Below are positions 34,827 through 44,826 of a stretch of DNA of 57,398 nt, piece after piece. The DNA is taken from the NCBI GenBank assembly GCA_033850885.1, contig JAWWPG010000013.1:1-57398 (forward strand), in the 5' to 3' direction. The notes beneath the pieces were generated by a model that was given only the letters and a program-made list of their open reading frames with translations, was not told where the DNA came from and ran no database searches. Both the position numbers and the translations under genes were made by a program. Source of the stretch: JAWWPG01 sp033850885. Its GTDB lineage: Bacteria > Actinomycetota > Actinomycetes > Propionibacteriales > Nocardioidaceae. Each line of letters starts with the position of its first letter. Position 1 is the first letter of the stretch.

Positions 34827-34830
<4 letters not shown>
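32353..34830 (-). CDS. nuoG: NADH-quinone oxidoreductase subunit G
   Basis: 825 residues. N-terminal 2Fe-2S domain with C in RFCDHPLL, GACRQC and ASCTIP. Then the His/Cys motif HPLDCPVCDKGGECPLQ, 4Fe-4S ligands CVLCARCTRF and QICPVGAL, and the extra N7 site (CEHCASGC ... WNCDKGR). The C-terminal 550 residues are a degenerate molybdopterin-oxidoreductase fold with an Ala/Ser/Thr-rich low-complexity stretch (about 670-710). It forms the NADH arm with E and F. ATG 34830 overlaps the nuoF stop. Confidence 0.95.
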
Positions 34831-36133
<1,303 letters not shown>

Positions 36134-36137
<4 letters not shown>

Positions 36138-37126
36138 CGCGTGGGATCGCCCTTCCCGTCGGAGGTGTTGTCGTCGCTCGACGGCGGGCCGTCGTCGCCA
36201 GCGGAAGTGTCCACGTCGACAACGGTCTCCGACTCGGCACGCTGCGTGTGCGACTGCTTGACCGCCCGCATCGCGTCGGTTCCGGAACGAGCAGGCCCGT
36301 CCCCGGCCGTCGCCTGCTCCGTGGTGTCCTCACGGTTCTGGGAGCGGGGGGCGGTCCAGCTGTTCTCCCGGGCGAGCCGGAGACCGACGAGCGTTGCCGG
36401 GCCTCCCGCCGGGCCCTCGTCCGCCCGGTCGTCGGGGAACCCGGCCAGCACGCGCTCGGCGTCCCGCCAGGTGCAGAGCCGGGCTCCCCGCGTCGCCGTC
36501 ACCTCGCGGCCGCTGCGCAGCTCGTCGACAAGGTCCGTGGCCGACTGCGGGGTCTGGTCGTCGAAGAACTCCCAGTTGACCATCACCACTGGCGCGTAAT
36601 CGCAGGCGGCGTTGCACTCGATGTGCTCCAGCGTGACCTTGCCGTCCGACGTGGTCTCGTCGTTCCCGACGTCGAGATGACTCTTCAACCGCTCGAAGAT
36701 CGCGTCGCCGCCCATGATCGCGCACAGAGTGTTGGTGCAGACTCCCACGTGGTACTCGCCGATCGGCCGGCGCTTGTACATCGAGTAGAACGTCGCAACC
36801 CCCGCGACCTCCGCGGCCGTGATCCCGAGGATGTCGGCACACGCCTGCAACCCGGCCGCCGTCACATAGCCCTCGCTGCTCTGCACCAGGTGGAGCATCG
36901 GCAGCAGCGCCGAGCGCGCCTCCGGGTATCGCGCCGCCAGCTCCCGCAGCTCGGCCAGCGTGGTTTCGGACAGCGGGTCGGTCCCGGACCAGCCCGCCTC
37001 GTCATGGCCGCTGTCGAGCGGGCCTCGGGTCAACGTGATGTCCCGGGGGCCGGGCCACGCCGGCTCGGCGCCGAACTGGACCTGCCCGGCCTGGCTCGGC
37101 GTGCGGTCCCCAGGTGTCAGCGTCAT
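36134..37126 (-). CDS. nuoE: NADH-quinone oxidoreductase subunit E with acidic C-terminal extension
   Basis: 330 residues. The thioredoxin-like 2Fe-2S domain lies at about 50-225, with ligands in CTNTLC and ECNAACDY and the GVATFYSMYKRRP helix. An N-terminal leader of about 45 residues precedes it. A tail of about 90 residues rich in Asp, Ser, Thr and Gly follows (EDTTEQATAGDG, VVDVDTSAGDDGPPSSD). The family is usually 160-240 residues, so about a third of this protein is accessory. ATG 37126 overlaps the nuoD stop. Confidence 0.94.
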
Positions 37127-38478
37127 CGGTCGACACCGCCCATGACGGGGTCGATGCTGGCGACGGCGACGATCACGTCGGCGAGCAGGCCGCCCTCGCA
37201 CATCGCAGGCGCCGACTGGAGGTTGACGAAGGACGGGTCACGGAAGTGTGCCCGGTACGGCCGGGTCCCGCCGTCGGACACCAGGTGGCACGCGAGCTCC
37301 CCGCGTGGAGACTCGACGACGGCGTACACCTGACCGGCCGGCACCCGGAAACCCTCGGTCACGATCTTGAAGTGGTGGATCAGCGCCTCCATCGACTCGC
37401 CCATGATGTGGCGGATGTGGTCGAGGGAGTTGCCCATCCCGTCGGAGCCGACCGCCAGCTGGCTCGGCCAGGCGATCTTCTTGTCGCCGATCATCACCGG
37501 CGCGCCCTCGAGGTTCTTCAGCTGCTCCGCGCACTGCTCGATGATGCGCAGCGACTGCCACATCTCCTCGAGCCGGATGCGGAACCTGCCGTAGCTGTCG
37601 GCGGTGTCCCAGGTGACGACGTCGAACTCGTACTGCTCATAGCCCCAGTAGGGGTGCTTCCGACGCAGGTCCCAGTCGTATCCGGTCGCCCGCAGCACCG
37701 GGCCGGAGGCCCCGAGCGCCAGGCAGCCCGCCAGGTCGAGGTAGCCCACGTCGCACAGGCGCGCCCTGAAGATCGGGTTGGCGTTGCAGAGGTCGGCGTA
37801 CTCAGGGAGCCGCTTCTTCATCAAGCCGATGAACTCGTGGATCCGTTCCAGCGCTCCCGGTGGCAGGTCCTGGGCGACGCCGCCGGGCCGGATGAACGCA
37901 TGGTTCATTCGCAGGCCGGTGATCAGCTCGAAGAGGTCGAGACAGAGCTCCCGCTCCCGGAAGCCGATCGTCATCACGGTGAGGGCACCGATCTCCAGGC
38001 CTCCGGTGGCGATCGCAACCAGGTGCGAAGAGATTCGGTTGATCTCCATCAGCAGGATCCGCATCACCCGGGCCTTCTCCGGGATGTCGCCCTCGATGTC
38101 GAGCAGCCGCTCCACCGCCATGCAGTAGGAAGACTCGTTGTAGAAGGGCGCCAGGTAGTCCGCCCGGGTGCAGAATGTGACGCCCTGGACCCAGTTGCGG
38201 TACTCCATGTTCTTCTCGATGCCCGTGTGCAGGTAGCCGATCCCGCAGCGACACTCGGTGACCGTCTCGCCGTCGAGCTCGAGGATCAGCCTCAGCACAC
38301 CGTGCGTCGACGGGTGCTGTGGGCCCATGTTGACGACGACGCGTTCCTCGGCCTCGGTGGCGATGCCCGCAACGACGTCGTCCCAGTCCTGGCCGGTCAC
38401 GGTGACGTAGCGGTTCGCTTCGCCGCCGGTACCGGCTGCGTACGGGTCGTAGCCGCTCGCCCTGGTTGTCTCGACCAT
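37123..38478 (-). CDS. nuoD: NADH-quinone oxidoreductase subunit D
   Basis: 451 residues; 49-kDa subunit forming the quinone site with NuoB and NuoH. Typical segments: NMGPQHPSTHGVLRLILELD, ECRCGIGYLHTGIEKNMEYR, MNHAFIRPGGVAQDLP and the C-terminal VYAVVESPRGELACHLVSDG. It is the only nuoD in this window. Any complex I made from the second operon would have to use this one or one encoded elsewhere. Confidence 0.96.
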   Translation of the reverse strand: MVETTRASGYDPYAAGTGGEANRYVTVTGQDWDDVVAGIATEAEERVVVNMGPQHPSTHGVLRLILELDGETVTECRCGIGYLHTGIEKNMEYRNWVQGVTFCTRADYLAPFYNESSYCMAVERLLDIEGDIPEKARVMRILLMEINRISSHLVAIATGGLEIGALTVMTIGFRERELCLDLFELITGLRMNHAFIRPGGVAQDLPPGALERIHEFIGLMKKRLPEYADLCNANPIFRARLCDVGYLDLAGCLALGASGPVLRATGYDWDLRRKHPYWGYEQYEFDVVTWDTADSYGRFRIRLEEMWQSLRIIEQCAEQLKNLEGAPVMIGDKKIAWPSQLAVGSDGMGNSLDHIRHIMGESMEALIHHFKIVTEGFRVPAGQVYAVVESPRGELACHLVSDGGTRPYRAHFRDPSFVNLQSAPAMCEGGLLADVIVAVASIDPVMGGVDR

Positions 38479-39332
38479 TAGTTGTAGGCCCTTCGGTCGT
38501 CGGGCGGTGGGATGGTCGCCCCCTTGTACTCGACGGGGACGCCGCCGAGAGGGTAGTCCTTGCGCTGCGGGTGACCCCGCCAGTCGTCCGGCATCTCGAT
38601 CCGGGTCAGTGCCGGATGCCCGTCGTAGACGATGCCGAAGAAGTCGTACGTCTCACGCTCATGCCAGTCGCTCGTCGGGTACACACTGACGACGGACGGG
38701 ATGTGGGGATCGGAGTCGGGGCAGGTCACCTCGACACGGATCCTGCGGTTGTGGGTCATCGACAGCAGGTGGTAGACGGAGTGCAGCTCCGAACCGACCT
38801 CCTTCGGGAAGTGCACCCCGCTGACCCCACTGCAGAACTCGAACCGCAGAGCCGGGTCGTCACGAAGCGTCTGCATGACCGGCACCAGGTGGGTCCGGTC
38901 GACGTAGAAGGTGATCTCGCCGCGATACACCACCACCCTGGTGATCGGCGGCACATCGGGTTGCGACGTGTCGGTGCGCTCCCGGAAGGCCGTCTCGAGC
39001 CGGTCGGCGACAGCATCGAACCAGCCGCCGTAGGGGCGGGTGGTGCTGCCCGGGAGCGTGACCGGGCGGACCAGCCCGCCATACCCGGAGGTGTCGCCGG
39101 TGCCGCTGACACCGAACATCCCGGTCCGGACGTCGACGACCTCGAGCCCCGGCTCCGCGATCGCGCCCGGGTCGTCGCTCACAGTCAGGGCTGCGGGCTC
39201 GGCCGGTGTCCGGTTGACGGCGAGGTCCGCCGCACCCTGCGCGCTGTCGTCGTGGGGCGTCGTACCGACGGTCGGAGAGTCCGCTGGCTCCTCGGGAGCC
39301 GACGCTGACCCGGGTCGACCCTGATCCGTCAT
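38478..39332 (-). CDS. nuoC: NADH-quinone oxidoreductase subunit C
   Basis: 284 residues. The 30-kDa domain has SDWHERETYDFFGIVYDGHP and MPDDWRGHPQRKDYPLGG. The first 80 residues are a low-complexity acidic extension (EEPADSPTVGTTPHDDSAQG). The TAA stop shares bases with the nuoD ATG (TAATG). Confidence 0.95.
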   Translation of the reverse strand: MTDQGRPGSASAPEEPADSPTVGTTPHDDSAQGAADLAVNRTPAEPAALTVSDDPGAIAEPGLEVVDVRTGMFGVSGTGDTSGYGGLVRPVTLPGSTTRPYGGWFDAVADRLETAFRERTDTSQPDVPPITRVVVYRGEITFYVDRTHLVPVMQTLRDDPALRFEFCSGVSGVHFPKEVGSELHSVYHLLSMTHNRRIRVEVTCPDSDPHIPSVVSVYPTSDWHERETYDFFGIVYDGHPALTRIEMPDDWRGHPQRKDYPLGGVPVEYKGATIPPPDDRRAYN

Positions 39333-39883
39333 CGCAGCAGCCCCGTCATGTCGGACGTCGGTACGGCGTCGAGCCCGTCACGCTCGTTCTGGGTGTCCTC
39401 CGCCCTGCGGTCCGCGCCGAGCTTGCTGTGCTGGATGTCGTCGTGCAGCTTGAGGATCGCGTCGATCAGCATCTCGGGCCTCGGCGGACAGCCGGGCAGG
39501 TACATGTCGACGGGGACGACGTGGTCGACGCCCTGCACGATCGCGTAGTTGTTGAACATGCCGCCGCTGCTCGCGCAGACACCCATCGCGAGCACCCACT
39601 TGGGGTTGGGCATCTGGTCGTAGATCTGCCGCAGCACGGGTGCCATCTTCTGGCTCACCCGGCCCGCCACGATCATCAGGTCAGCCTGCCGGGGGGACGG
39701 CCGGAAGACCTCCATGCCGAACCGTGCCAGGTCGTACCGCGGGCCGCCGGACGTCATCATCTCGATCGCGCAACAGGCGAGACCGAAAGTCGCCGGCCAC
39801 AACGACGCCTTGCGGAAGTAGCCGGCCAGGCCCTCGACGGTGCTGAGCAGCACCCCCGACGGGAGCTTGTCTTCCAGGCCCAT
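39329..39883 (-). CDS. nuoB: NADH-quinone oxidoreductase subunit B
   Basis: 184 residues. All N2 cysteines are present: FGLACCAIEMM, LAMGVCASSGG and YLPGCPPRPE. The N-terminus MGLEDKLPSGVLLSTVEGLA is the normal NuoB type, unlike the N-terminus of NuoB2. Separated from nuoA by 96 bp in which no other feature is seen. Confidence 0.96.
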   Translation of the reverse strand: MGLEDKLPSGVLLSTVEGLAGYFRKASLWPATFGLACCAIEMMTSGGPRYDLARFGMEVFRPSPRQADLMIVAGRVSQKMAPVLRQIYDQMPNPKWVLAMGVCASSGGMFNNYAIVQGVDHVVPVDMYLPGCPPRPEMLIDAILKLHDDIQHSKLGADRRAEDTQNERDGLDAVPTSDMTGLLR

Positions 39884-39979
39884 GGTGCCTCCTCTCGATG
39901 CTGGCCCGACGGTTGGTGCCCGACTACCGGTGGCTCGACCAGGCGCGCTGGTCGCCGCCCCCCGGTGCTGACGGTGTCG

Positions 39980-40339
39980 CTAGTCCCACTCGAGGCCGCC
40001 GCGGCGCCATACGTAGGCATAGGCAACGAAGACGGCGGCGATGAACAGGACCATCTCGACGAGTCCGAAGAGCTTCATGCTGTCGAAGTAGACCGCCCAC
40101 GGGAACAGGAAGATGATCTCGATGTCGAAGACGATGAACAGCATCGCGGTGATGTAGTACTTGACGGGGAACTTCCCGCCGCCGACCGGCTGCGGAGTCG
40201 GCTGGATACCACACTCGTAGGAGTCGAGCTTCGCGCGGTTGTAGCGCTTGGGGCCGATCTGGGAGCTCGCCACCACCGAGCCGACCGCGAACAAGGCGGC
40301 CAGCAGGCCGAGACCCAGGATCGGAATGTAAGGGTTCAC
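39980..40339 (-). CDS. nuoA: NADH-quinone oxidoreductase subunit A
   Basis: 119 residues, three helices, with SYECGIQPTPQPVGGGKFPV and DIEIIFLFPWAVYFD. The GTG start at 40339 follows AGAGGAGCGGG. It lies 66 bp after the MenJ-like gene on the same strand. TACTAT on the minus strand at 40389-40394 could be an internal -10, but the main promoter appears to lie upstream of the MenJ-like gene. Confidence 0.95.
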   Translation of the reverse strand: MNPYIPILGLGLLAALFAVGSVVASSQIGPKRYNRAKLDSYECGIQPTPQPVGGGKFPVKYYITAMLFIVFDIEIIFLFPWAVYFDSMKLFGLVEMVLFIAAVFVAYAYVWRRGGLEWD

Positions 40340-40405
40340 GTGGTCCCGCTCCTCTCACTCGGTCGGTTGACGGCCGTCTCGGTCTGCCATAGTAGTGGCG
40401 TCCAC

Positions 40406-41704
40406 TCACGCCGCCGGAGCGACCTTCGACAGCCCGTTGATCAGCCTGTCCATGGCATCGCCGTCCCGCGGGTCCGTCAGGTTCGCAAGCAGCTTCAAGG
40501 TGAAACGCATCAGGGTCGGGCGGGGCAGGCCGTGGCGGGTCGCGAGCTGCATCACGTGCGGGTTCCCGATCGCCGCGACGAACACCCGGCCCAGCGTGTA
40601 GTAGCCGCCGTACCGCGCGTCGAGCGCGTCCACGTAGCCGGCGAGGGCGCGCTCGCGACCGGTTGCCGTCGTACGGCTCAGCGCCTGCGTGATGACGTCG
40701 GCGGCCATCTCGCCGGCCTCCATGGCGTAGGCGATGCCCTCCCCGTTGAAGGGGTTGACCATGCCACCGGAGTCTCCGACGAGCAGCATGCCGTTGGCGT
40801 AGTGGGGCTTGCGGTTGAAGCCCATCGGCAGGGCGGCGCCGTGCACGGGCTGGGTACGGTTCTCCTCCCGGAAGCCCCACTCCTCGGGCGTGTGGTCGAG
40901 CCACCGCAACAGTAGATCCCGGTAGTCGACGTGCTGGAACGCCGGCGTGGTGTTGAGGATGCCCAGCCCCACGTTGCTGGTGCCGTCCCCGACGCCGAAG
41001 ATCCAGCCGTACCCGGGAAGCAGGGTCAGATCGCCCGGCTCGCCGTCCCACAGCTCCAGCCACGACTCCAGCCAGTCGTCATCGTGGCGAGGGCTCGTGT
41101 AGTACGTGCGCACGGCCACCCCGAGCGGGCGGTTGTCGCGCTTGGGCAGCCCCATGGCGAGACCGAGCCGGCTCGAGGAACCGTCCGCGGCGATCACGAT
41201 CGGCGCCCGGAACGTCTGCTCATCGCCGGACTTGTGTCCACTCTCGTCGACGGGCCTGGCGGTCACCCCGACGATCTGACCGCTCGCCTCGTCGATGACG
41301 GGACCCGTCACGGCCGTCCGCTCCTGCAGCCGCGCGCCGAGCTTCTGCGCATGCTGGGCGAGGATCTGGTCGAAGTCGAGCCGGGTGCGGACCAGCCCGT
41401 ACGACGGGTACTCGGCCAGGTCGGGCCAGGGGATCTCGAGCCGGTTGCCGCCGCCGATGATGCGAAGGCCCCGGTTCCGGACCCACCCCGCGTCGTCGAT
41501 GTCGATGCCCATCCGGATCAGCTGCCGCACCGCGCGCGGGGTGAGGCCGTCGCCACACACCTTCTCGCGGGGGAAGGCGGACTTCTCGAGCAGCAGCACG
41601 TCCACGCCGGCGCGGGCCAGGTAGCCCGCCGCGGTGGATCCGCCCGGCCCGGCCCCGACGACGATGACGTCGGCCTGTCGCTCGGAGGCCGTCGGCTCGG
41701 TCAT
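40406..41704 (-). CDS. menJ: Geranylgeranyl reductase family FAD protein, MenJ-like
   Basis: 432 residues. N-terminal FAD Rossmann motif VIVVGAGPGGSTAAGYLARA, GGR-family CGDGLTPRAV (about 50-60) and the second FAD motif LLVGDSGGMVNPFNGEG (about 290). In actinobacteria MenJ saturates one isoprene unit of the menaquinone tail. Its place directly upstream of nuoA, among men genes, supports that role over archaeal-lipid or chlorophyll reduction. The ATG at 41704 has no obvious ribosome binding site. It is probably the first gene of the menJ-nuoA-N-prenyl synthase unit. Confidence 0.88.
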   Translation of the reverse strand: MTEPTASERQADVIVVGAGPGGSTAAGYLARAGVDVLLLEKSAFPREKVCGDGLTPRAVRQLIRMGIDIDDAGWVRNRGLRIIGGGNRLEIPWPDLAEYPSYGLVRTRLDFDQILAQHAQKLGARLQERTAVTGPVIDEASGQIVGVTARPVDESGHKSGDEQTFRAPIVIAADGSSSRLGLAMGLPKRDNRPLGVAVRTYYTSPRHDDDWLESWLELWDGEPGDLTLLPGYGWIFGVGDGTSNVGLGILNTTPAFQHVDYRDLLLRWLDHTPEEWGFREENRTQPVHGAALPMGFNRKPHYANGMLLVGDSGGMVNPFNGEGIAYAMEAGEMAADVITQALSRTTATGRERALAGYVDALDARYGGYYTLGRVFVAAIGNPHVMQLATRHGLPRPTLMRFTLKLLANLTDPRDGDAMDRLINGLSKVAPAA

Positions 41705-41749
41705 GTGTGTGGCAGTCCCTATCTGATCCGTCTCATCCGGGCTGTGTCA

Positions 41750-41765
41750 CGTGAAAAGCTTCACG
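41750..41765. promoter_or_regulatory. Rex-like operator upstream of menJ-nuoA-N
   Basis: CGTGAAAAGCTTCACG: arms CGTGAA and TTCACG around a 4-base centre. This matches the GTGAA-N4-TTCAC core of the actinobacterial Rex site; only the outermost T/A pair differs (C/G). It lies 46 bp upstream of the ATG. A minus-strand TAGACT (-10-like) lies about 25 bp further upstream, so bound Rex would block the start of transcription or elongation. Rex senses NADH/NAD+ and controls respiratory operons in streptomycetes. Confidence 0.55.
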
Positions 41766-41966
41766 AGCCCAGGACAGGTCTTAGTCTATTGGGTGGCTGG
41801 CCCGCCTGCACGCTCGGGATCCCCCACCCGCAAGCGCACCGCGAGGGGCTGCACCTCGACCCCTCGAGCATGTCCGTGGGCGCTGTCATGAAGGCATCAG
41901 GCGGCGGTCCGGAGGCCGGGATGAGTCGCTATGGGTGAGGGCGTTCGTGCGGGTGCCCGGCTGGCG

Positions 41967-42398
41967 TCAGGCGCCCGGTGGGGCGCCGTACGCGTGCGAC
42001 ACGTGGATGGTCAGCACCAGTCGCTTCTCCTGCACCATGGCCCGGCGGTAGTCGTCCCAGTCCGGGTGATCGGCACCACGAACAGTGCGGTACAGGTCGA
42101 TCAGCGCCTCGACCGAGTCGTCATGCTCGTCACGCGCGACCGGCGAGAGCTCGGCGTCTCCCTCGAGCACGACGTACGACCACCCGTCGTCACTCGACAC
42201 GAAGAACGACACTCGTGGGTCTCGCCGCACGTTGCGGGTCTTGACCCGGTCGTCGGTCACGGACACCCGCGCGGTGCGAGTCTCGGGGTCGAACGCGTAG
42301 CTGACCGCCGAGAGCTGGGGCCGGCCGTCGCGCTTCAGGGTGGCCAGCACGCCCAGGTTCCGCGACGCGGCGAAGGAGAAGATTCGGTCATCCGACAT
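41967..42398 (-). CDS. PPOX-class, probably F420-dependent (FDOR-B) protein
   Basis: 143 residues; split beta-barrel fold. LGVLATLKRDGRPQLSAVSY, VTDDRVKTRNVRRDPRVSFF and the C-terminal YRRAMVQEKRLVLTIHVSHA match the FDOR-B type, which binds F420 or sometimes FMN or biliverdin. Start ATG follows GGGAAGG. The substrate is unknown. Its 262-bp downstream gap holds the menJ promoter region, and copy B of the palindrome element lies upstream. Confidence 0.82.
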   Translation of the reverse strand: MSDDRIFSFAASRNLGVLATLKRDGRPQLSAVSYAFDPETRTARVSVTDDRVKTRNVRRDPRVSFFVSSDDGWSYVVLEGDAELSPVARDEHDDSVEALIDLYRTVRGADHPDWDDYRRAMVQEKRLVLTIHVSHAYGAPPGA

Positions 42399-42551
42399 GG
42401 CTGGCCTTCCCGTGCGGCGGCTCTGCCGGGATCACGGACGACGACCGGCGACCGCCGGCTCGTCAACCTACACCGTCGCGGTGCTCGTCCTGTCGAGCGG
42501 GCCTCGAGCATCGGGCGCGCCGGCATGCTCCCGCCGGGGTGCTCTCGCCCG

Positions 42552-42640
42552 GGGTGTTTGAGTGTGCACCACTCACGCACCCCTGAAGCCACCCAGATCT
42601 GGGTGGCTTGATGGCAACCTGGGTGGTGCACCAGCCAGCT
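42552..42640 (+). repeat. Triple-palindrome dispersed element, copy B
   Basis: Same order as copy A: GGGTGTTTGAGTG-TGCACCACTCA (one base lost in the first palindrome), then GCCACCCAGATCTGGGTGGC, a perfect 20-bp palindrome near 42588-42607, then CTGGGTGGTGCACCAGCCAG. It lies in the 409-bp gap downstream of menG and upstream of the FDOR-B gene, both minus strand. The rest of the gap holds a degenerate repeat next to menG and no gene. Confidence 0.85.
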
Positions 42641-42709
42641 GCGACGCGTCTGGCTATGCGAGCCCCGTCAAGGCTCGACATTGCTCAAGGCTCGGAGAGC
42701 CCGCGCTCG

Positions 42710-42834
42710 CGCCAGGCTCGAGGGAGCGCAACCGGCGTCAGCGCCTGGATCGGGGCAGTGCCACACCGGCGCCGTCGCCAGGCCCGGGGCAGCCCGAAAC
42801 GCCCCCGCTAGCGCCTGGCTCGGTGCAGCGCCAC
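42710..42834. repeat. Four degenerate repeats running into the 3' end of menG
   Basis: Copies of CGCC(A/T)GG..CGGGGCAG.. begin near 42710, 42742, 42776 and 42812, a spacing of 32-36 bp. The last copy is the end of the menG coding sequence itself. On the minus strand the copy at about 42740-42775 would spell a near-copy of the MenG C-terminus (ending VALPRSRR and a stop), as if the gene's tail had been partly duplicated. Confidence 0.45.
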
Positions 42835-43482
42835 GATGCCGCCGCTGAGGTTGCGCACCTGGACGCCGCGCCAACCGGTTCCGACGACCAGCGTGGCGAG
42901 CGCCTGCTGGTCGGGCCACGACTGGATCGACTCAGCCAGGTAGACGTAGGACTCGGGGTCGGAGCTGACCCTGGTGGCCAAGCTGGGGACGGCCCGCATC
43001 AGGTAGCCGTCGTAGACCCGCCGGAACGGACCGAACGTCGGCTTGCTGAACTCGCACACCACGAGGCGCCCGCCGGGTCTGGTGACCCGGAGCATCTCGA
43101 TCAGGCCCGCCGCCGGGTCCGCCACGTTACGCAGCCCGAACGTGATCGTGACCGCGTCGAACGTCTCGTCCGCGAACGGCAGCCGCGTGGCGTCGCCGGC
43201 CACGAACGGCAGCCGGGGCCGCTCACGCTTGCCGACCCTGAGCATGCCGACCGAGAAGTCGCAGGGAACGACGGTGGCCCCCGCGAAGACCAGGGGGACG
43301 CTGCTGGTGCCGGTCCCCGCCGCGAGGTCGAGGATGCGCTCGCCGGGCCGGGGTTCGACCGCTGCCAGCACCGCCCGCCGCCACCTGCGGTCGAGGCCGA
43401 GCGACAGCACATCATTGGTGACGTCGTAGCGCTCCGCCACTTCGTCGAACATGGCGGCGACCTCACGCGGTTCCTTCGCCAT
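42808..43482 (-). CDS. menG: Demethylmenaquinone methyltransferase
   Basis: 224 residues from ATG 43482 (a GTG at 43497 would add five). SAM-dependent methyltransferase of the UbiE/MenG family: FDEVAERYDVTNDVLSLG, RILDLAAGTGTSS, DATRLPFADETFDAVTITFG and LRNVADPAAGLIEMLRVTRP. It makes the last methylation giving menaquinone. The ARYD-type AERYD motif and LRNV are diagnostic. Divergent from menF with only 59 bp between start codons. Confidence 0.94.
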   Translation of the reverse strand: MAKEPREVAAMFDEVAERYDVTNDVLSLGLDRRWRRAVLAAVEPRPGERILDLAAGTGTSSVPLVFAGATVVPCDFSVGMLRVGKRERPRLPFVAGDATRLPFADETFDAVTITFGLRNVADPAAGLIEMLRVTRPGGRLVVCEFSKPTFGPFRRVYDGYLMRAVPSLATRVSSDPESYVYLAESIQSWPDQQALATLVVGTGWRGVQVRNLSGGIVALHRARR

Positions 43483-43527
43483 ACTGGCTCGGCTCACCGC
43501 CCCATCCTCGCATCAGGTTGTCCCGGC

Positions 43528-43533
43528 TAGGCT
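43528..43533 (+). promoter_or_regulatory. Leaderless-type -10 box for menF
   Basis: TAGGCT, then eight bases, then GTG 43542. No ribosome binding site precedes the GTG. It lies in the short menG/menF divergent region. Confidence 0.5.
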
Positions 43534-43541
43534 TGGCAACC

Positions 43542-44813
43542 GTGACCTCTTCCCCGGGTAACGCGCCCTCCGGCGCCGCCGTACCCACCGGGAGTCCGCT
43601 CGTCGCACGCTCCGTGATCGTCGACGACCCCGGCGACCTGATCGCCCTGTTGCCGCCCACGTCGCCGTTGGCCTGGATGCACCGCGGCCAGGGCCTCGTC
43701 GGCTGGGGGGAGGTAGCAAGGCTCGACAGCCGAGGACCCGGCCGGTTCGAAGAGGCCGACAGGTGGTGGCGCGACCTGGCCGCGCACAGCGTCGTGCGAG
43801 ACGAGGCGCGGATCCCGGGGAGCGGGCTCGTCGCTTTCGGCTCCTTCGCGTACGCCGACGATCCCGGCGCGTCGGTGCTCGTCGTACCCGAGGTGGTCGT
43901 CGGGCGCCGAGGCTCGACGTGCTGGGTCACCACCATCGGGCGTGGCAGCGTGTCCCCGCCGCCTCGGCTGATACCCACCGAGCCACCCAGCCAACCGGCC
44001 GGCGCCGTGTTCGCCGACGGCGCGATGAGCGGCGCCGAGTGGGAGCTCGTTGTCGCCGACGCGGTCTCGCGGATCAAGGCCGGGCGCCTGGACAAGGTCG
44101 TGCTGGCTCGCGATCTGATCGCCGAGCTGGACGAGCCGCTCGACGTCCGCACTCCGCTGGCTCGGCTCGCGGGGAAGTATCCCGCCTGCTGGACATTCCA
44201 CGTCAGTGGGTTGTTCGGCTCGACGCCGGAGATGCTGGTACGGCGGGAGCGCGGCCTGGTGGCGAGCCGGGTGTTGGCGGGCACCATCCGCCGTACGGGA
44301 GACGACGCACACGACCTGACCCTCGCCGCGACCTTGGCCCGCTCGTCCAAGGACCTGGAGGAGCACGAGTTCGCGGTGCGTTCCGTGGCCGACGCGCTCG
44401 CGCCGTACTGCACCAGCATGAACGTGCCCGAGGCGCCGTTCGTGCTCCACCTGCCCAACGTCATGCACCTGGCCACGGACGTCACCGGCGTCCTCGACAG
44501 CGACGCCAGCTCGCTCGCGCTGGCCGCCGCCCTGCATCCCAGCGCCGCGGTCGGCGGGACGCCCACGGCCGACGCTGTCGCCATCATCCGCGAGATCGAG
44601 CGGCTCGACCGCGGCAGGTACGCGGGACCGGTCGGCTGGATCGACGCCGATGGCGACGGCGAGTGGGGGATCGCCCTGCGCTGCGCGGCACACCAGGGTT
44701 CGCGGGTCCAGCTGTTCGCCGGCTGTGGCATCGTGGCCGACTCGGACCCGGCGGCCGAGCTGGCGGAGGCCGCGGCCAAGTTCATCCCGGTACGGGACGC
44801 CCTCTGCGACTGA
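43542..44813 (+). CDS. menF: Isochorismate synthase
   Basis: 423 residues from GTG 43542. Chorismate-binding family: DKVVLARDLIAEL (Lys base region), GSTPEMLVRRERGLVASRVL, LAGTIRRTGDD, SSKDLEEHEFAVRSV, ALHPSAAVGGTPTADAVAII and YAGPVGWIDADGDGEWGIAL. This converts chorismate to isochorismate at the first step of the menaquinone pathway. The in-frame TTG at 43518 lies upstream of the -10 box and is not favoured. Overall layout separates it from anthranilate synthase, since no partner amidotransferase is nearby. Confidence 0.92.
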   Translation: MTSSPGNAPSGAAVPTGSPLVARSVIVDDPGDLIALLPPTSPLAWMHRGQGLVGWGEVARLDSRGPGRFEEADRWWRDLAAHSVVRDEARIPGSGLVAFGSFAYADDPGASVLVVPEVVVGRRGSTCWVTTIGRGSVSPPPRLIPTEPPSQPAGAVFADGAMSGAEWELVVADAVSRIKAGRLDKVVLARDLIAELDEPLDVRTPLARLAGKYPACWTFHVSGLFGSTPEMLVRRERGLVASRVLAGTIRRTGDDAHDLTLAATLARSSKDLEEHEFAVRSVADALAPYCTSMNVPEAPFVLHLPNVMHLATDVTGVLDSDASSLALAAALHPSAAVGGTPTADAVAIIREIERLDRGRYAGPVGWIDADGDGEWGIALRCAAHQGSRVQLFAGCGIVADSDPAAELAEAAAKFIPVRDALCD

Positions 44814-44826
44814 GGTTGCGAGCGTG

